DNA from: Oscillospiraceae bacterium
GTDB taxonomy: Bacteria; Bacillota; Clostridia; Oscillospirales; Oscillospiraceae
Length of the DNA: 64,000 bases
NCBI GenBank assembly: GCA_020025275.1
Contig: JAHHSI010000005.1
Span: 39,024 to 103,023 of the forward strand
Reading direction: 5' to 3'
Shown: positions 16,943-25,658 of the stretch, piece by piece
Layout: every line of letters starts with the position of its first letter
Position numbering within the stretch: the stretch's first letter is position 1
Position numbers and translations under genes: made by a program
The notes under the pieces: generated by a model
Told to the model about the DNA's origin: nothing
Database searches by the model: none
Seen by the model: only the letters and a program-made list of their open reading frames with translations

Positions 16943-17541
16943 TTTTCTTCTCCCAATGCATATGCCTGCCGTAAAATTTCATCGGCGTTGGCTTGATATT
17001 CCTCCGCAGTTCCCTTTCGCCCTGTATACACCGGCGCATAGGGCTCTCCGATCACGATCCGCGTCTTACGAAAAAGCTTTTGTTCCGGTGAGATATACAC
17101 CGGCTGCAGCTTTACCCCACTGCGAATGGCCATCATGGCGATGCCACCCTTGGCCTCTACGTCTCCTCGCTGCTTCACCCGTGTTCCTTCCGGGAAAATC
17201 ATGAGGTTCCACCCACTCTTCAAGCTGCTGATGGCTGTTTTGACAGCCATCACATCCGAATTGCCACGGTCAATGCCAAAAACACCCACTTTACGCAAAA
17301 ACGCACCTAAAATCGGCTTCTCCATGAGCTGCTTTTTGGCCATAATTCGCATGGGAAACGAGGCGGGCAGCGCCAGAATCAGCAAGATCGGGTCCAATGC
17401 GTGTCCGTGGTTGGGACAGAGGATCACCGGCTCGTCCCCCAGATGGGAGAGACCCTCTACCTGTACAGGGAAAATGAGACGTGCCAGCGGTCCTACCAGC
17501 AGCCGAAGCCAGTAATAGAGCTGATTTCTCAATTTGTTCAA
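16933..17541 (-). CDS. plsC: 1-acyl-sn-glycerol-3-phosphate acyltransferase
   Basis: 202 residues. It acylates lysophosphatidate in phospholipid synthesis. The catalytic NHx4D box is NHGHALD (about 44-50), and the substrate block FPEGTR is at about 116. An N-terminal hydrophobic stretch (LLVGPLARLIFPV) suggests membrane association. It is coupled to cmk by an ATGA overlap, and its end overlaps ispH. The cmk-plsC-ispH-rpsA order is a recurrent clostridial cluster. Confidence 0.93.
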   Translation of the reverse strand: MNKLRNQLYYWLRLLVGPLARLIFPVQVEGLSHLGDEPVILCPNHGHALDPILLILALPASFPMRIMAKKQLMEKPILGAFLRKVGVFGIDRGNSDVMAVKTAISSLKSGWNLMIFPEGTRVKQRGDVEAKGGIAMMAIRSGVKLQPVYISPEQKLFRKTRIVIGEPYAPVYTGRKGTAEEYQANADEILRQAYALGEEKWT

Positions 17542-18218
17542 TGTGTCAGCCCCTCTCGAATCACAGTGAGCAGCCGATCAAGACTCTCCTCAAAATCCAA
17601 GGAACTTGTGTCCACCACCACAGCGTCCTCCGCCTGTCGAAGCGGCGCTACGTCCCGGTGCATATCGGCCCAGTCACGATCTTCAATCTGGCGCAGCACC
17701 TCATCAAAGGGCTGCGGTGTTCCACGCTGCTCCAATTCCAGCATCCGCCGCTTGGCCCGCATCTCCACCGAAGCGGTGAGATAGATCTTCACGTCCGCAT
17801 CGGGCAGGACCACGGTTCCGATGTCACGGCCATCCATGATGACACTGGACTTCTTGGCAAGATCCCGCTGCATCTGAAGCAAAAAGGCCCGCACCTCGCC
17901 GATAGCCGATACACCGGAGGCGTAGAGAGAGATCTCCGGGCGCCGGATCTCCTCGGTCACGTCCTCGCCGTTGAGATACATCCGCTGCAGCCCGTCTGTG
18001 CCGTAGCGCATCTCAATCGTCAGCTCCGGCAGCACTGAAGTCACCGCCGCATCTTTCGGATCAAGACCGCGGCGAAAAACCGCATAACCAATGGAGCGAT
18101 AGATCGCTCCCGTGTCCACATACACGATCCCCAAACGGGCCGCCGCGGCCTTGGCCAGCGTGCTCTTACCCGCCCCCGAAGGCCCGTCCACCGCCACAGA
18201 ATAAATCTTTTCGTCCAT
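17538..18218 (-). CDS. cmk: Cytidylate kinase
   Basis: 226 residues from ATG 18218. A longer open frame to 18314 runs into the upstream gene, and the site GGAGAAGGAGAG lies just before 18218. The P-loop is VDGPSGAGKST near residue 10. YVDTGAIYRSI follows, then the CMP-binding domain and DGRDIGTVVLPDA with the lid KIYLTAS. It makes CDP from CMP. It overlaps plsC by 4 bases. Confidence 0.96.
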   Translation of the reverse strand: MDEKIYSVAVDGPSGAGKSTLAKAAAARLGIVYVDTGAIYRSIGYAVFRRGLDPKDAAVTSVLPELTIEMRYGTDGLQRMYLNGEDVTEEIRRPEISLYASGVSAIGEVRAFLLQMQRDLAKKSSVIMDGRDIGTVVLPDADVKIYLTASVEMRAKRRMLELEQRGTPQPFDEVLRQIEDRDWADMHRDVAPLRQAEDAVVVDTSSLDFEESLDRLLTVIREGLTH

Positions 18219-18219
18219 G

Positions 18220-19461
18220 TTATCTCTCCTTCTCCTCCGCAGCGGACACGCCGGCAGTATGCCCGGTTGCCCAAGCAATCTGCAGGTTGAATCCGCCGGT
18301 ATATGCATCCACATCCAACAGCTCTCCGGCCAGATAGAGTCCCGCGACCCGCTTTGACTCCATAGTGGAGGGCTGCACTTCGCTGACCTTCACGCCGCCG
18401 GCCGTAACAATGGCCTCCCGAACCGGCCGCGGTCCCGTGACCGGCACTGGGAACTTCTTGAGAAGCTCTACCAGAGCACGCCGTTGTTCCCGCGTCACGG
18501 AATGGGCCTTCAGCCCCTCGGGGATCTCCAGTTTCTCCATCATGACCCCTACCATACTGCTGGGGACGAGGCCGGCGATGATCTTCTCGTAATCCCGGTT
18601 ATGCTGTTCTGTCAGGTCCCGCAGGATACGTGCTTCCAGTTTAGGAAGATCCAGCGCCGGCTTCAAGTCGATCTGCAGGCGATACTGTTCTTTCTCCCAG
18701 TTTCGCAAATGAGCGCTGGCCGACAGGATCAGCGGACCGGACACGCCGAAATGCGTAAATAGCATTTCACCGAATTCTTTGAAAATCACCTTATTTTTCT
18801 TATTAAAGACAGTCAATTCTACATTTTTCAGCGCCAAACCCTGCATTTTCCCGCAGCAGGTGTCGCTGCTCTCCAACGGGACCAGCGAGCCCCGCGGCTC
18901 AACGATCGTATGCCCCAGTGCCGCTGCGATGCGATAGCCGTCTCCGGTGCTGCCCGTTCCGGGATAGGAGACACCGCCGGTGGCCAACACAACCGCCTCG
19001 GCAGGGTATGTATCTTTTTCACCACGGACACCGACCACGTGTCCCTCTTCCTGCCGGACCTCCATGGCCCGGTCCTGTACCCAGCTGACACGCAGCTGCT
19101 GCAGCCGGCGGCGCAGTGTATCCGTAATGGTGAAGGCACTGTCAGACTGCGGAAACACACGGTTTCCGCGCTCCGTTTTCAGCGCCGCTCCCAGCTTTTC
19201 AAAAAACGCCATGGCGTCCTGACTGCTGAATCGGGAAAAGGCGCTGTAAAGGAACCGCCCGTTATGGGGGACGTGAGCCAACAGCTCCTCCACCGAACAG
19301 TTGTTGGTCACATTACAGCGGCCCTTGCCGGTAATATTGATCTTCTTCCCCAGGCGCTCATTGGGTTCAAGCAGCGTAACAAGTGCCCCTCGCTCTGCTG
19401 CAGCAATGGCCGCCATCATTCCGGCGGCTCCGCCGCCAATCACTACAATTTTTTTACTCAT
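18220..19461 (-). CDS. HI0933/YhiN-family NAD(P)/FAD-dependent oxidoreductase
   Basis: 413 residues from ATG 19461. The frame stays open to 19551, but MSKKIVVIGGGAAGM is the natural start and overlaps the RpiR gene by 8 bases. The FAD-binding GxGxxG is at 8-13. GKKINITGKGRCNVTN is the family signature, and ATGGVSYPGTGSTGDGY and GELLDVDAYTGGFNLQIAWATG are the later FAD motifs. The substrate is unknown throughout the family. The position just before cmk is common in clostridia. Confidence 0.9.
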   Translation of the reverse strand: MSKKIVVIGGGAAGMMAAIAAAERGALVTLLEPNERLGKKINITGKGRCNVTNNCSVEELLAHVPHNGRFLYSAFSRFSSQDAMAFFEKLGAALKTERGNRVFPQSDSAFTITDTLRRRLQQLRVSWVQDRAMEVRQEEGHVVGVRGEKDTYPAEAVVLATGGVSYPGTGSTGDGYRIAAALGHTIVEPRGSLVPLESSDTCCGKMQGLALKNVELTVFNKKNKVIFKEFGEMLFTHFGVSGPLILSASAHLRNWEKEQYRLQIDLKPALDLPKLEARILRDLTEQHNRDYEKIIAGLVPSSMVGVMMEKLEIPEGLKAHSVTREQRRALVELLKKFPVPVTGPRPVREAIVTAGGVKVSEVQPSTMESKRVAGLYLAGELLDVDAYTGGFNLQIAWATGHTAGVSAAEEKER

Positions 19462-20323
19462 CTTCTGCCCTGCCAAAAATACTATACGTTGACCAGACCC
19501 GTTCCATTTCGGAGAAGGTACTGGAAACTTCCTCATTCTTCTGCTGACCAATCGCCACGATCAGCGCGTTCAAAAGGCTCAGTGGTGCCGTCATCGAGTC
19601 AACAAAAGAGATCATATCACTGCCCACCAACAAAGAGGCACACGCGGACTTGTACAAGGGGGACATCTTACTGTCGGTGATAGCGATCACGTCCGCTCCG
19701 TGACTCTTGGCAAAGTTGACGGCACTGACGGAAACCTTGGAGTAGCGCGGAAAACTGAGCCCCAGGAGAATATCACCCGGCCCGATATGGATGAGCTGCT
19801 CAAAAATTTCACCGCCGCCGAAATTCTCCACCAGTGTGACATTCTTGAAGATCCATTGAAGATAGAAATTCAGATAGCCTGCCAGAAATGCAGAAGAGCG
19901 CACGCCCAAAATATAGATGTGCTGGGCATTGATCAGCTTCTCCACCACAAGATTAAAAGCATCACGGTCCACATTTTCCAGGGCCTCATGGATGCTGACC
20001 ATGTCCCGGTGCAGTACATTTTCCAGCACATCCTGCCCCATCATCTGATTCCGGGAGACCTCGATGCGCTGAATGGATGTCAGCCTTCCCCGGATCAGCT
20101 CCTGCAGCGCCTTTTGCATATCGGGGTAGCCCGTATAGCCCAGCTGTGCAGCAAAGCGCACCACGGTGGATTCACTGGCGTGGGCGGCCCGTCCCAGGCG
20201 GCCGGCGGTCATGAAGGCCGCCTTATCATAATTTTCCAGAATGTAGTCGGCGATCCGCTTCTGCCCCTTGGAGTAGGTCTCCATATTGGACTGGATGATA
20301 TGCAGTACGTTTTTGATCATCAC
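19454..20323 (-). CDS. MurR/RpiR family transcriptional regulator
   Basis: 289 residues. The N-terminal HTH_6 domain (about 1-77) contains AHASESTVVRFAAQLGYTGYPDMQ, the typical recognition helix region. A SIS sugar-phosphate-binding domain follows (about 125-260), with ILGVRSSAFLAGYL and ITDSKMSPL. The family senses phosphosugars. No sugar gene is adjacent, so the ligand is unknown. It sits in an operon of cell-envelope and tRNA/rRNA genes, coupled by ATGA to the pseudouridine synthase. Confidence 0.9.
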   Translation of the reverse strand: MMIKNVLHIIQSNMETYSKGQKRIADYILENYDKAAFMTAGRLGRAAHASESTVVRFAAQLGYTGYPDMQKALQELIRGRLTSIQRIEVSRNQMMGQDVLENVLHRDMVSIHEALENVDRDAFNLVVEKLINAQHIYILGVRSSAFLAGYLNFYLQWIFKNVTLVENFGGGEIFEQLIHIGPGDILLGLSFPRYSKVSVSAVNFAKSHGADVIAITDSKMSPLYKSACASLLVGSDMISFVDSMTAPLSLLNALIVAIGQQKNEEVSSTFSEMERVWSTYSIFGRAEDE

Positions 20324-21033
20324 GCATCCTCCCCCTTCAGTGCAGCGATCTCATGGTCCTTCAGATACCGCCACTGCCCCGGCTTCAAATCGCCCAGGCA
20401 GAGCGTGTGCTCGGCGATCCGCTGCAGACGCAGCACCTGCAGGCCGCACTGCTGACACATCCGCCGGATCTGGCGGTTTTTTCCCTCGTGGATCACGATT
20501 TCCAACAAGGCCCGTGTGTCGTTCCCTTGGAGCAGCCGTACCTGTGCCGGACGGATGGGCTCTGCGTCGATGGATCGAATGGCCCCAAGCCGCGCCGCTG
20601 CGCCGCGGATCTGGCCGCATACGGTCACACGGTAGGTTTTATTCACTTCCCCGCGGGGATGGAGCAGACGCTGCGTCAGCGCGCCATCGTTGGTAAAGAG
20701 CAGCAGTCCCTCGGAATCCATGTCCAGCCGCCCCACCGGGAAAACCCTCTCTGCACAATCCGCCACCAGCTGTGCCGCCGTTTTCCGTCCCCGCTCATCA
20801 GAGACGGTGGTCACATATCCCCGGGGCTTATTGAGCATCAGATAGACCGGTTCCGGGCGCGCAGCAAGCGGTTTCCCATCGATCTCGATGGTGTCCTGCT
20901 CTATATCGGCACTCTCCCCCAGCCGGGCAATTCTGCCGTTCACACAAACACGCCCGGCACGCAGCAGCTCTTCTGATGCGCGCCGGGAGCAGACACCCGC
21001 CCGGGCAATAATTTTTTGTAATCGCTCCGTCAT
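20320..21033 (-). CDS. rluB: RluB/RsuA-type pseudouridine synthase
   Basis: 237 residues. An S4 RNA-binding domain (1-60, RLQKIIARAGVCSRRASEELL) is followed by the catalytic domain with GRLDMDSEGLLLFTNDG, which holds the catalytic Asp, and HEGKNRQIRRM near the end. It converts uridine to pseudouridine in rRNA; RluB (23S, position 2605) is the likeliest subtype. The scpAB-ytfJ-dacF-rluB order is conserved in Bacillota, which supports the assignment. It overlaps its neighbours by 4 bases on both sides. Confidence 0.92.
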   Translation of the reverse strand: MTERLQKIIARAGVCSRRASEELLRAGRVCVNGRIARLGESADIEQDTIEIDGKPLAARPEPVYLMLNKPRGYVTTVSDERGRKTAAQLVADCAERVFPVGRLDMDSEGLLLFTNDGALTQRLLHPRGEVNKTYRVTVCGQIRGAAARLGAIRSIDAEPIRPAQVRLLQGNDTRALLEIVIHEGKNRQIRRMCQQCGLQVLRLQRIAEHTLCLGDLKPGQWRYLKDHEIAALKGEDA

Positions 21034-21833
21034 GGTGCGTTTCCTTCCTCCTGCTTTGCCAAGTGGGCAAAGCCGTAATCATAAAGTGCGGCGTGATCAC
21101 GCCAGTCGGCGCCGTCATTGAGGGTCACAGCCACCAACAGCCGCCCCTCACGCACGGCGCAGCTGACGAGCGTCCGTCCGGCGGCCTTCGTATAACCGGT
21201 CTTTAGCCCGATACAGCCCTCCACATCCCGCAAAAGCCGATTGTGGTTGGTCATGGTCCGACTCCCTACGCTGGCCTGTTTTGTGGAAGCGATCCGCATC
21301 AATCCGGGATGCTGCGCAGCGCAGACCGCCAGCCGTGCCATATCCCGCGCGGTAGAGTAATGCGCCTCATCATCCAGCCCATTGGGATTAGCAAACGAAG
21401 TGTCCGCCATCCCCAAGATTCTGGCCTTGTGGTTCATCTCGGCCACAAAGGCGTCCACGCTGCCGCTGCTGGCTTCGGCCAGTGCCAGCGCAGCATCGTT
21501 GCCACTGCACAAAAGGAGGCCATACAGCAGCTCTTCGACCGTGACCTGCTCCCCCACCTTCAAATACATGGAGGAACCTTCTGTCATGTGAGTTTCCTTT
21601 ACAGTTATTGTTTTATAAGGAGAATCGTGCTCAAGTGCTACCAGCGCCGTCATTATTTTCGTGGTGCTGGCAATCAGCATCCGCTGATCCGCATTTTTTT
21701 CGTAGAGCACCTCACCTGTCTCACCGTTCATCAAAATGGCCGCATGAGCAGAGACTTCCGGCTGCGCAGCACTGCATGGAACGACTCCCAACAGTAGTCC
21801 AACCACGCATAAAATCGTCCATATTTTCTCCAT
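21030..21833 (-). CDS. dacF: D-alanyl-D-alanine carboxypeptidase (DacF/DacB-type, S11)
   Basis: 267 residues from ATG 21833, chosen because GAGAGGATGG precedes it; an in-frame ATG at 21857 has no such site. A signal peptide covers about the first 22 residues (IWTILCVVGLLLGVVPCSAA). The three S11 motifs are ASTTKIM (SxxK), CSGNDAA (SxN) and LKTGYTKAAG (KTG). It trims the terminal D-Ala of wall or cortex peptides outside the membrane. There is no long C-terminal extension. The neighbour ytfJ suggests a link to sporulation. Confidence 0.94.
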   Translation of the reverse strand: MEKIWTILCVVGLLLGVVPCSAAQPEVSAHAAILMNGETGEVLYEKNADQRMLIASTTKIMTALVALEHDSPYKTITVKETHMTEGSSMYLKVGEQVTVEELLYGLLLCSGNDAALALAEASSGSVDAFVAEMNHKARILGMADTSFANPNGLDDEAHYSTARDMARLAVCAAQHPGLMRIASTKQASVGSRTMTNHNRLLRDVEGCIGLKTGYTKAAGRTLVSCAVREGRLLVAVTLNDGADWRDHAALYDYGFAHLAKQEEGNAP

Positions 21834-21874
21834 AGAACCATCCTCTCTATCGATCATGGTTCCAGTCTATTCAT

Positions 21875-22270
21875 TTAAAACTCGGATTTTTCCTTTTTCT
21901 TGTCGATATAGCTCTCCACACGATCCATCACCTGCGGAACCATTTCAATGACACGATCCGCCGTAGAAATGGCCGGAGTACCCACGGGCATCATCCGTGT
22001 CACGCCGTCTTTCACGACCAGAAAGGCCACCGGATCTACCTTCACACCGGCCGTGCTGCCGCCGCCAAACTTTGCGGCACCGGCCTGCTTTCCATAATCA
22101 CCACCGCCGCAGCCAAAACCGAAGCTGAGGCGTGTGACCGGGATCAGCGTCACACCGTCTGCTGTGGTGATGGGCTGGCCGACGATGGTGTTGGAGTCCA
22201 CCATTTCACGGATCTTGTCCATGGAACTCTCCATGAGCTCCGTCAAGGATTTCTTTTCATTCTTTTCCAT
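21875..22270 (-). CDS. ytfJ: GerW family sporulation protein YtfJ
   Basis: 131 residues from ATG 22270 behind GGAAAGGAATC. The core has the YtfJ pattern: VGQPITTADGVTLIPVTRLSFGFGCGGG, a Gly-rich middle, VDPVAFLVVKDGV. In B. subtilis GerW/YtfJ is needed for normal germination with certain germinants. The start lies inside the end of the DUF2953 gene (14-base overlap). DUF2953-ytfJ-dacF is a conserved Bacillota order. Confidence 0.93.
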   Translation of the reverse strand: MEKNEKKSLTELMESSMDKIREMVDSNTIVGQPITTADGVTLIPVTRLSFGFGCGGGDYGKQAGAAKFGGGSTAGVKVDPVAFLVVKDGVTRMMPVGTPAISTADRVIEMVPQVMDRVESYIDKKKEKSEF

Positions 22271-22955
22271 CGTATGATTCCTTTCCAACGCTTTGCGCAT
22301 TCTGTGTAGTTGTTGTCGGCTCTTCTTTCACAGCCGGTTGTTTCTTCCATTTCATATACCATCGCAGCACCGGCACCGCCATGGTGAGTACAATGCTGAG
22401 GAGGTCTCCCACACGAAAACGAAGCCCGACCGTCCCCTCAATGGAGGTATGCTGCCTCTCAAAATCCGCCTCCAGATGAATATGCGGATCGGGAATTTGC
22501 AGCAGCTGCTCCAATTGCGGCATGACCACCCACATGGCACTGTTGGCCCAGCCGTACACCTGTGCCAGCTGCGCAGGATCCTCTCCGCCGAAGGTGATCG
22601 CCAGCTGCATCGGGTGCACAAGCATCCGTCGCCGTGTCTTACGAAGCGCCTTTTTCAGCGCCTCCCAGAAAACCGGCAACGCCGGTCGAAGCTCACGGAA
22701 GGTGGGACGCGGGGCTTTTTTCTCCTCCTCACTGTCCGTCTCCTTCAGCGGTTTCTTGCCTTCTTTTTCCCTTTTTTTCGACGCCTTGGCCCGCTTCCTT
22801 TTCTTTTCCGGTGCAGGCATCAGATCGATTTTTATAGGACCCACCGTTGCCGCCACATATAGCTTTTCACCAAAAGCAATCGTTATGCCCACACGCAACA
22901 GCAGGACTATCAGGAGCAGCACCAGGATCGCTCCAATGATCCACCAAACGACCAC
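22257..22955 (-). CDS. DUF2953 family membrane protein
   Basis: 232 residues. One N-terminal membrane helix (about 3-22) is followed by a highly charged Lys/Glu-rich stretch (about 50-80) and a conserved C-terminal part with NSAMWVVMPQLEQLL and GTVGLRFRVGDLL, the DUF2953 signature. Orthologues next to ytfJ (B. subtilis ytfI) have no established role; sporulation is suspected from context. It is cotranscribed with scpAB and ytfJ. Confidence 0.85.
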   Translation of the reverse strand: MVVWWIIGAILVLLLIVLLLRVGITIAFGEKLYVAATVGPIKIDLMPAPEKKRKRAKASKKREKEGKKPLKETDSEEEKKAPRPTFRELRPALPVFWEALKKALRKTRRRMLVHPMQLAITFGGEDPAQLAQVYGWANSAMWVVMPQLEQLLQIPDPHIHLEADFERQHTSIEGTVGLRFRVGDLLSIVLTMAVPVLRWYMKWKKQPAVKEEPTTTTQNAQSVGKESYDGKE

Positions 22956-22982
22956 ACGGCCCCCTCCTTTCCCTGGTCTGTC

Positions 22983-23570
22983 TTATTGTGCAGGCGGTAT
23001 TTCTTCGATCAATTCCCCGTTCTCATCCAGACGCATCTGTCCGTCCGCCTCCAGACCGGGCATTTCCGGTAGATCCTCCAGTGAGTCGAGGTGGAACGAG
23101 CGCAAAAATGTCTTTGTTGTCCGATAGAGATGCGGGCGCCCGGGCACCTGCAGCCGGCCGCACTCCTCGATCAGATGGCGATCCAGCAGGAGTCCCAGCG
23201 TATAGGAGCTGTCCACGCCGCGGATCTGGTCCACGTAGGCACGGGTCGTCGGCTGGTAGTAGGCGATGATGGTCAGGACCTCCAGCGCCGGCTGGCTCAA
23301 CTTGGCCGGTTTCCGGATCTCGAACGCCTTGCGGATCATCTCCGCATATTCCGGTGCCGAACACAGCTGATAGCTGTCCTCCATTCGCACCAGACGGATC
23401 CCGCGGCGCTCGAAGCTGTAGTAGTCCATCAGTTTTTGCAGGACCACCTTGACCGTGGCGGCATCCAGATCGGTGGCCACGCAGATCCGGTCCACAGAGA
23501 CCGGCTCCCCGGAGGCGAACAGGATGCCCTCAATGGCCGCCTCAATTTCCTTCATTTCCAGATTATCCAT
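22983..23570 (-). CDS. scpB: Segregation and condensation protein B
   Basis: 195 residues. Two winged-helix domains are present: AIEGILFASGEPVSVDRIC at the start and the hallmark QPALEVLTIIAYYQPTTRAYVDQIRGVDS in the middle, then RHLIEECGRLQVPGRPHLYRTT. It binds ScpA to form the kleisin part of the SMC complex; smc itself is at 57.2-60.8 kb in this window. It is translationally coupled to scpA through TAATG. Confidence 0.96.
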   Translation of the reverse strand: MDNLEMKEIEAAIEGILFASGEPVSVDRICVATDLDAATVKVVLQKLMDYYSFERRGIRLVRMEDSYQLCSAPEYAEMIRKAFEIRKPAKLSQPALEVLTIIAYYQPTTRAYVDQIRGVDSSYTLGLLLDRHLIEECGRLQVPGRPHLYRTTKTFLRSFHLDSLEDLPEMPGLEADGQMRLDENGELIEEIPPAQ

Positions 23571-24358
23571 TATGTCCTCACTTCATTTTCGGGTTCGTCG
23601 CTTTGCCATGTGACCGTACAGTCAGAACTGGGGCCGGCCAGATGGATCATGCGGTTGCGGCACAGCTCCAGCACGGCCATAAAGGTGGCCACCAGCTCAC
23701 TGCGGCTTTTACTGCCGCGAAAAAGCAGCAAAAATCGGGTAATGCCGCCTGTTTTAAGCCGCTGCAGCAGTTCTCTGGCCTTTGTCTCCACGGAATAGGG
23801 TTCCCGCTTGACAATATCTTCAAAGGCACTGATGGGCGACGTGTCGATCTGCCCGCGGCGATCCAGAACCTCCTGCATGGCGATGATTAGATCGCCCGGT
23901 TCTTGACTGTATTCGTAAATCTTTCCCCGCTTGACCGGTTCCGGGCCGCGGGTAATGACACTGCGGCCAAACTCATTCAGCTCGCCCATGCGCTCGGTGA
24001 GACGCTTGATCTTCAAATAGCACTCACTCCGCTGCCGCTCTTCCAGCGATTTGATGAGGGCATCCATCTCATTTTGCGCCTCTTCATCCTCAATGGACAG
24101 CAGCATCCGGGTTTTAATATACATCAGATGGGCGGCCATGGTCACAAACTCACTGGCCACTTCCAGATCCATTTTCTGGCGCTGCTCCAGATAGGCCAGA
24201 TATTGATCCAAGATCAGGGCAATGGGAATATCCTGGATCTCAATTTTATTTTTACTCAGCAAAAAGAGGATCAGATCCAGAGGGCCTTCAAAATCCTCCA
24301 TGGTCTCACTGGCTTTGGTCTGGACCACTTTTTCCAGTTTAAAAATCGGATTATCCAA
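23570..24358 (-). CDS. scpA: Segregation and condensation protein A (kleisin)
   Basis: 262 residues. The N-terminal part has the family block EDFEGPLDLILFLLSKNKIEIQDIPIALI, which contacts the SMC neck. MAAHLMYIKTRMLL follows. The C-terminal winged helix contacts the SMC head (FLLLFRGSKSRSELVATFMAVLELCR). It bridges SMC heads in chromosome condensation and origin segregation. It is followed directly by scpB. Confidence 0.96.
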   Translation of the reverse strand: MDNPIFKLEKVVQTKASETMEDFEGPLDLILFLLSKNKIEIQDIPIALILDQYLAYLEQRQKMDLEVASEFVTMAAHLMYIKTRMLLSIEDEEAQNEMDALIKSLEERQRSECYLKIKRLTERMGELNEFGRSVITRGPEPVKRGKIYEYSQEPGDLIIAMQEVLDRRGQIDTSPISAFEDIVKREPYSVETKARELLQRLKTGGITRFLLLFRGSKSRSELVATFMAVLELCRNRMIHLAGPSSDCTVTWQSDEPENEVRT

Positions 24359-24369
24359 TCATTGACACC

Positions 24370-25026
24370 TCAAATACCTACGATAAAAGTAAACAAGTCG
24401 AAAATCGACCAGATCAGCTGGTTTAGCCATCCGCCGCCTGCACCGCTAAGCACCAACACCCACAAAAGGATCATGCCCACATGCTCATAGCGCAGGAGCC
24501 ATGCATACTGGCGGTCAGGCAGCAGGGCAAAAAGCACTTTCGAGCCGTCCAACGGCGGAATGGGAATCAGATTAAATAGGCCCAAACCGATGGAGAGCAG
24601 CGCCGTGCGCAGGAAAAACACCATCAGCGTGCTGACCCATGCGGCCTGGGGCAGCACCTGTCCGGCTCCCTGTGCAAGCAAAACACACAGGAACGCCAGC
24701 AAAAAGTTGGAGGCCGGCCCGGCCAGAGCTGTCAGCGCCATGCCCTGCTTCGGTTTCTTGAAGTAGTTGGGGTTCACCGGCACGGGCTTGGCCCAGCCAA
24801 ACCCCACGAATACCATCATGCCAAGGCCGACCCAGTCGATGTGCCGCAGCGGGTTCAGGCTCAGCCGATGCTGCTGCTTCGCCGTGGGATCTCCCAGCGC
24901 CAGCGCCGCAAGACCATGACATAATTCGTGGACCGTCAGGCATAGAAACACAGATACCAGACGCAATACCATATCCTGCATGGAGCCAAAATCCAAGGCT
25001 TGCCACAGATTCGATAAATAATGCAA
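24370..25026 (-). CDS. M50 site-2 protease family membrane protein
   Basis: 218 residues with a probable TTG start behind AAAGGAGAT. The zinc motif HELCH (HExxH) lies in the first membrane helix, and the second metal motif is PPLDGSKV. About five to six membrane segments are visible. The conserved ALAGPASNFLLAF is typical of the small YwhC/Rip-like group found beside scpAB in Bacillota. It probably cleaves substrates within the membrane; the targets are unknown. It is first in the long minus-strand operon. Confidence 0.9.
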   Translation of the reverse strand: MHYLSNLWQALDFGSMQDMVLRLVSVFLCLTVHELCHGLAALALGDPTAKQQHRLSLNPLRHIDWVGLGMMVFVGFGWAKPVPVNPNYFKKPKQGMALTALAGPASNFLLAFLCVLLAQGAGQVLPQAAWVSTLMVFFLRTALLSIGLGLFNLIPIPPLDGSKVLFALLPDRQYAWLLRYEHVGMILLWVLVLSGAGGGWLNQLIWSIFDLFTFIVGI

Positions 25027-25069
25027 AACAGATCTCCTTTAGGCGATATTGACCCAGATTATCGAATAC

Positions 25070-25098
25070 AGTATACCAAAAAATATGCCCCAATACAA
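25070..25098 (-). promoter_or_regulatory. Sigma-A type promoter of the M50-scpAB operon
   Basis: On the minus strand TTGTAT (25093-25098), a 17-base spacer and TATACT (25070-25075), 44 bases upstream of the TTG start. Nothing else was recognised between it and the plus-strand small gene except a weak extended -10 (TGG-TATAGT, 25225-25233) that may serve that gene. Confidence 0.7.
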
Positions 25099-25284
25099 GG
25101 GAAATCATCCCACTCGCTTCCGATAAAATACAATAGTGACAAATAAATTGCGATTTGTTACCGGTTTCCGGGCGTGTTTGTCATTAAGCTGTATCTTCTC
25201 TGTAACGATGATTTCACGCCCGCATGGTATAGTATAGACATAAAGCAAGATGTAGTCCAGCAACGTTTCAGAAAGGAGATCACT

Positions 25285-25491
25285 ATGAAATACATCGAAA
25301 AGCTGAAAACTGCCATTTCTTCTCTGGTTGTCCTGTGCGTCCTGTGCGCCGTAGCCGCATTCTTCCTGCCCAATATGCACGGCTTGGTGTTCTCCTATGC
25401 GGCCATTGTCATGGCCATCGCCGTGCTGGTCCTCAGCGCTGCCGCTGTGGCTGTTCTCCTCCGCCACACCAATCGCAACGCCGCCGCATAA
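25285..25491 (+). CDS. Small two-helix membrane protein, function unknown
   Basis: 68 residues from ATG 25285, preceded by AGAAAGGAGAT at ideal spacing. There are two hydrophobic helices (about 10-28 and 32-56) with a short PNMHG turn and a basic C-terminus (LLRHTNRNAAA). The frame is open upstream to 25174, but the ribosome-binding site fixes the start. It is a lone plus-strand gene with its own perfect 14-bp terminator, between two minus-strand operons. It could be a small stress or toxin-like peptide; no family is recognised. Confidence 0.65.
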   Translation: MKYIEKLKTAISSLVVLCVLCAVAAFFLPNMHGLVFSYAAIVMAIAVLVLSAAAVAVLLRHTNRNAAA

Positions 25492-25512
25492 AATCGGCAA
25501 ACACAACACATC

Positions 25513-25544
25513 AACCCCGGCACAGCATTGGCTGTGCCGGGGTT
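25513..25544 (+). terminator. Intrinsic terminator of the small membrane-protein gene
   Basis: Perfect 14-bp stem AACCCCGGCACAGC / GCTGTGCCGGGGTT with loop ATTG, followed by TCTTT on the plus strand. Confidence 0.8.
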
Positions 25545-25595
25545 TCTTTGGGGTCTGTCCTGATTGAAGATGCGTCGCTTGATCGAGAACACGAA

Positions 25596-25631
25596 AAAAT
25601 ACCCGACACCGGAGCCGGTGTCGGGTATTTT
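25596..25631 (-). terminator. Terminator of rpsB-tsf
   Basis: Long perfect inverted repeat AAAATACCCGACACCGG / CCGGTGTCGGGTATTTT. On the minus strand it ends in TTTTTT. It lies 27 bases after the tsf stop and is nearly symmetric, so it can also act for plus-strand readthrough. Confidence 0.88.
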
Positions 25632-25658
25632 CATGCAATCAATCGATGAAAGACGTGA

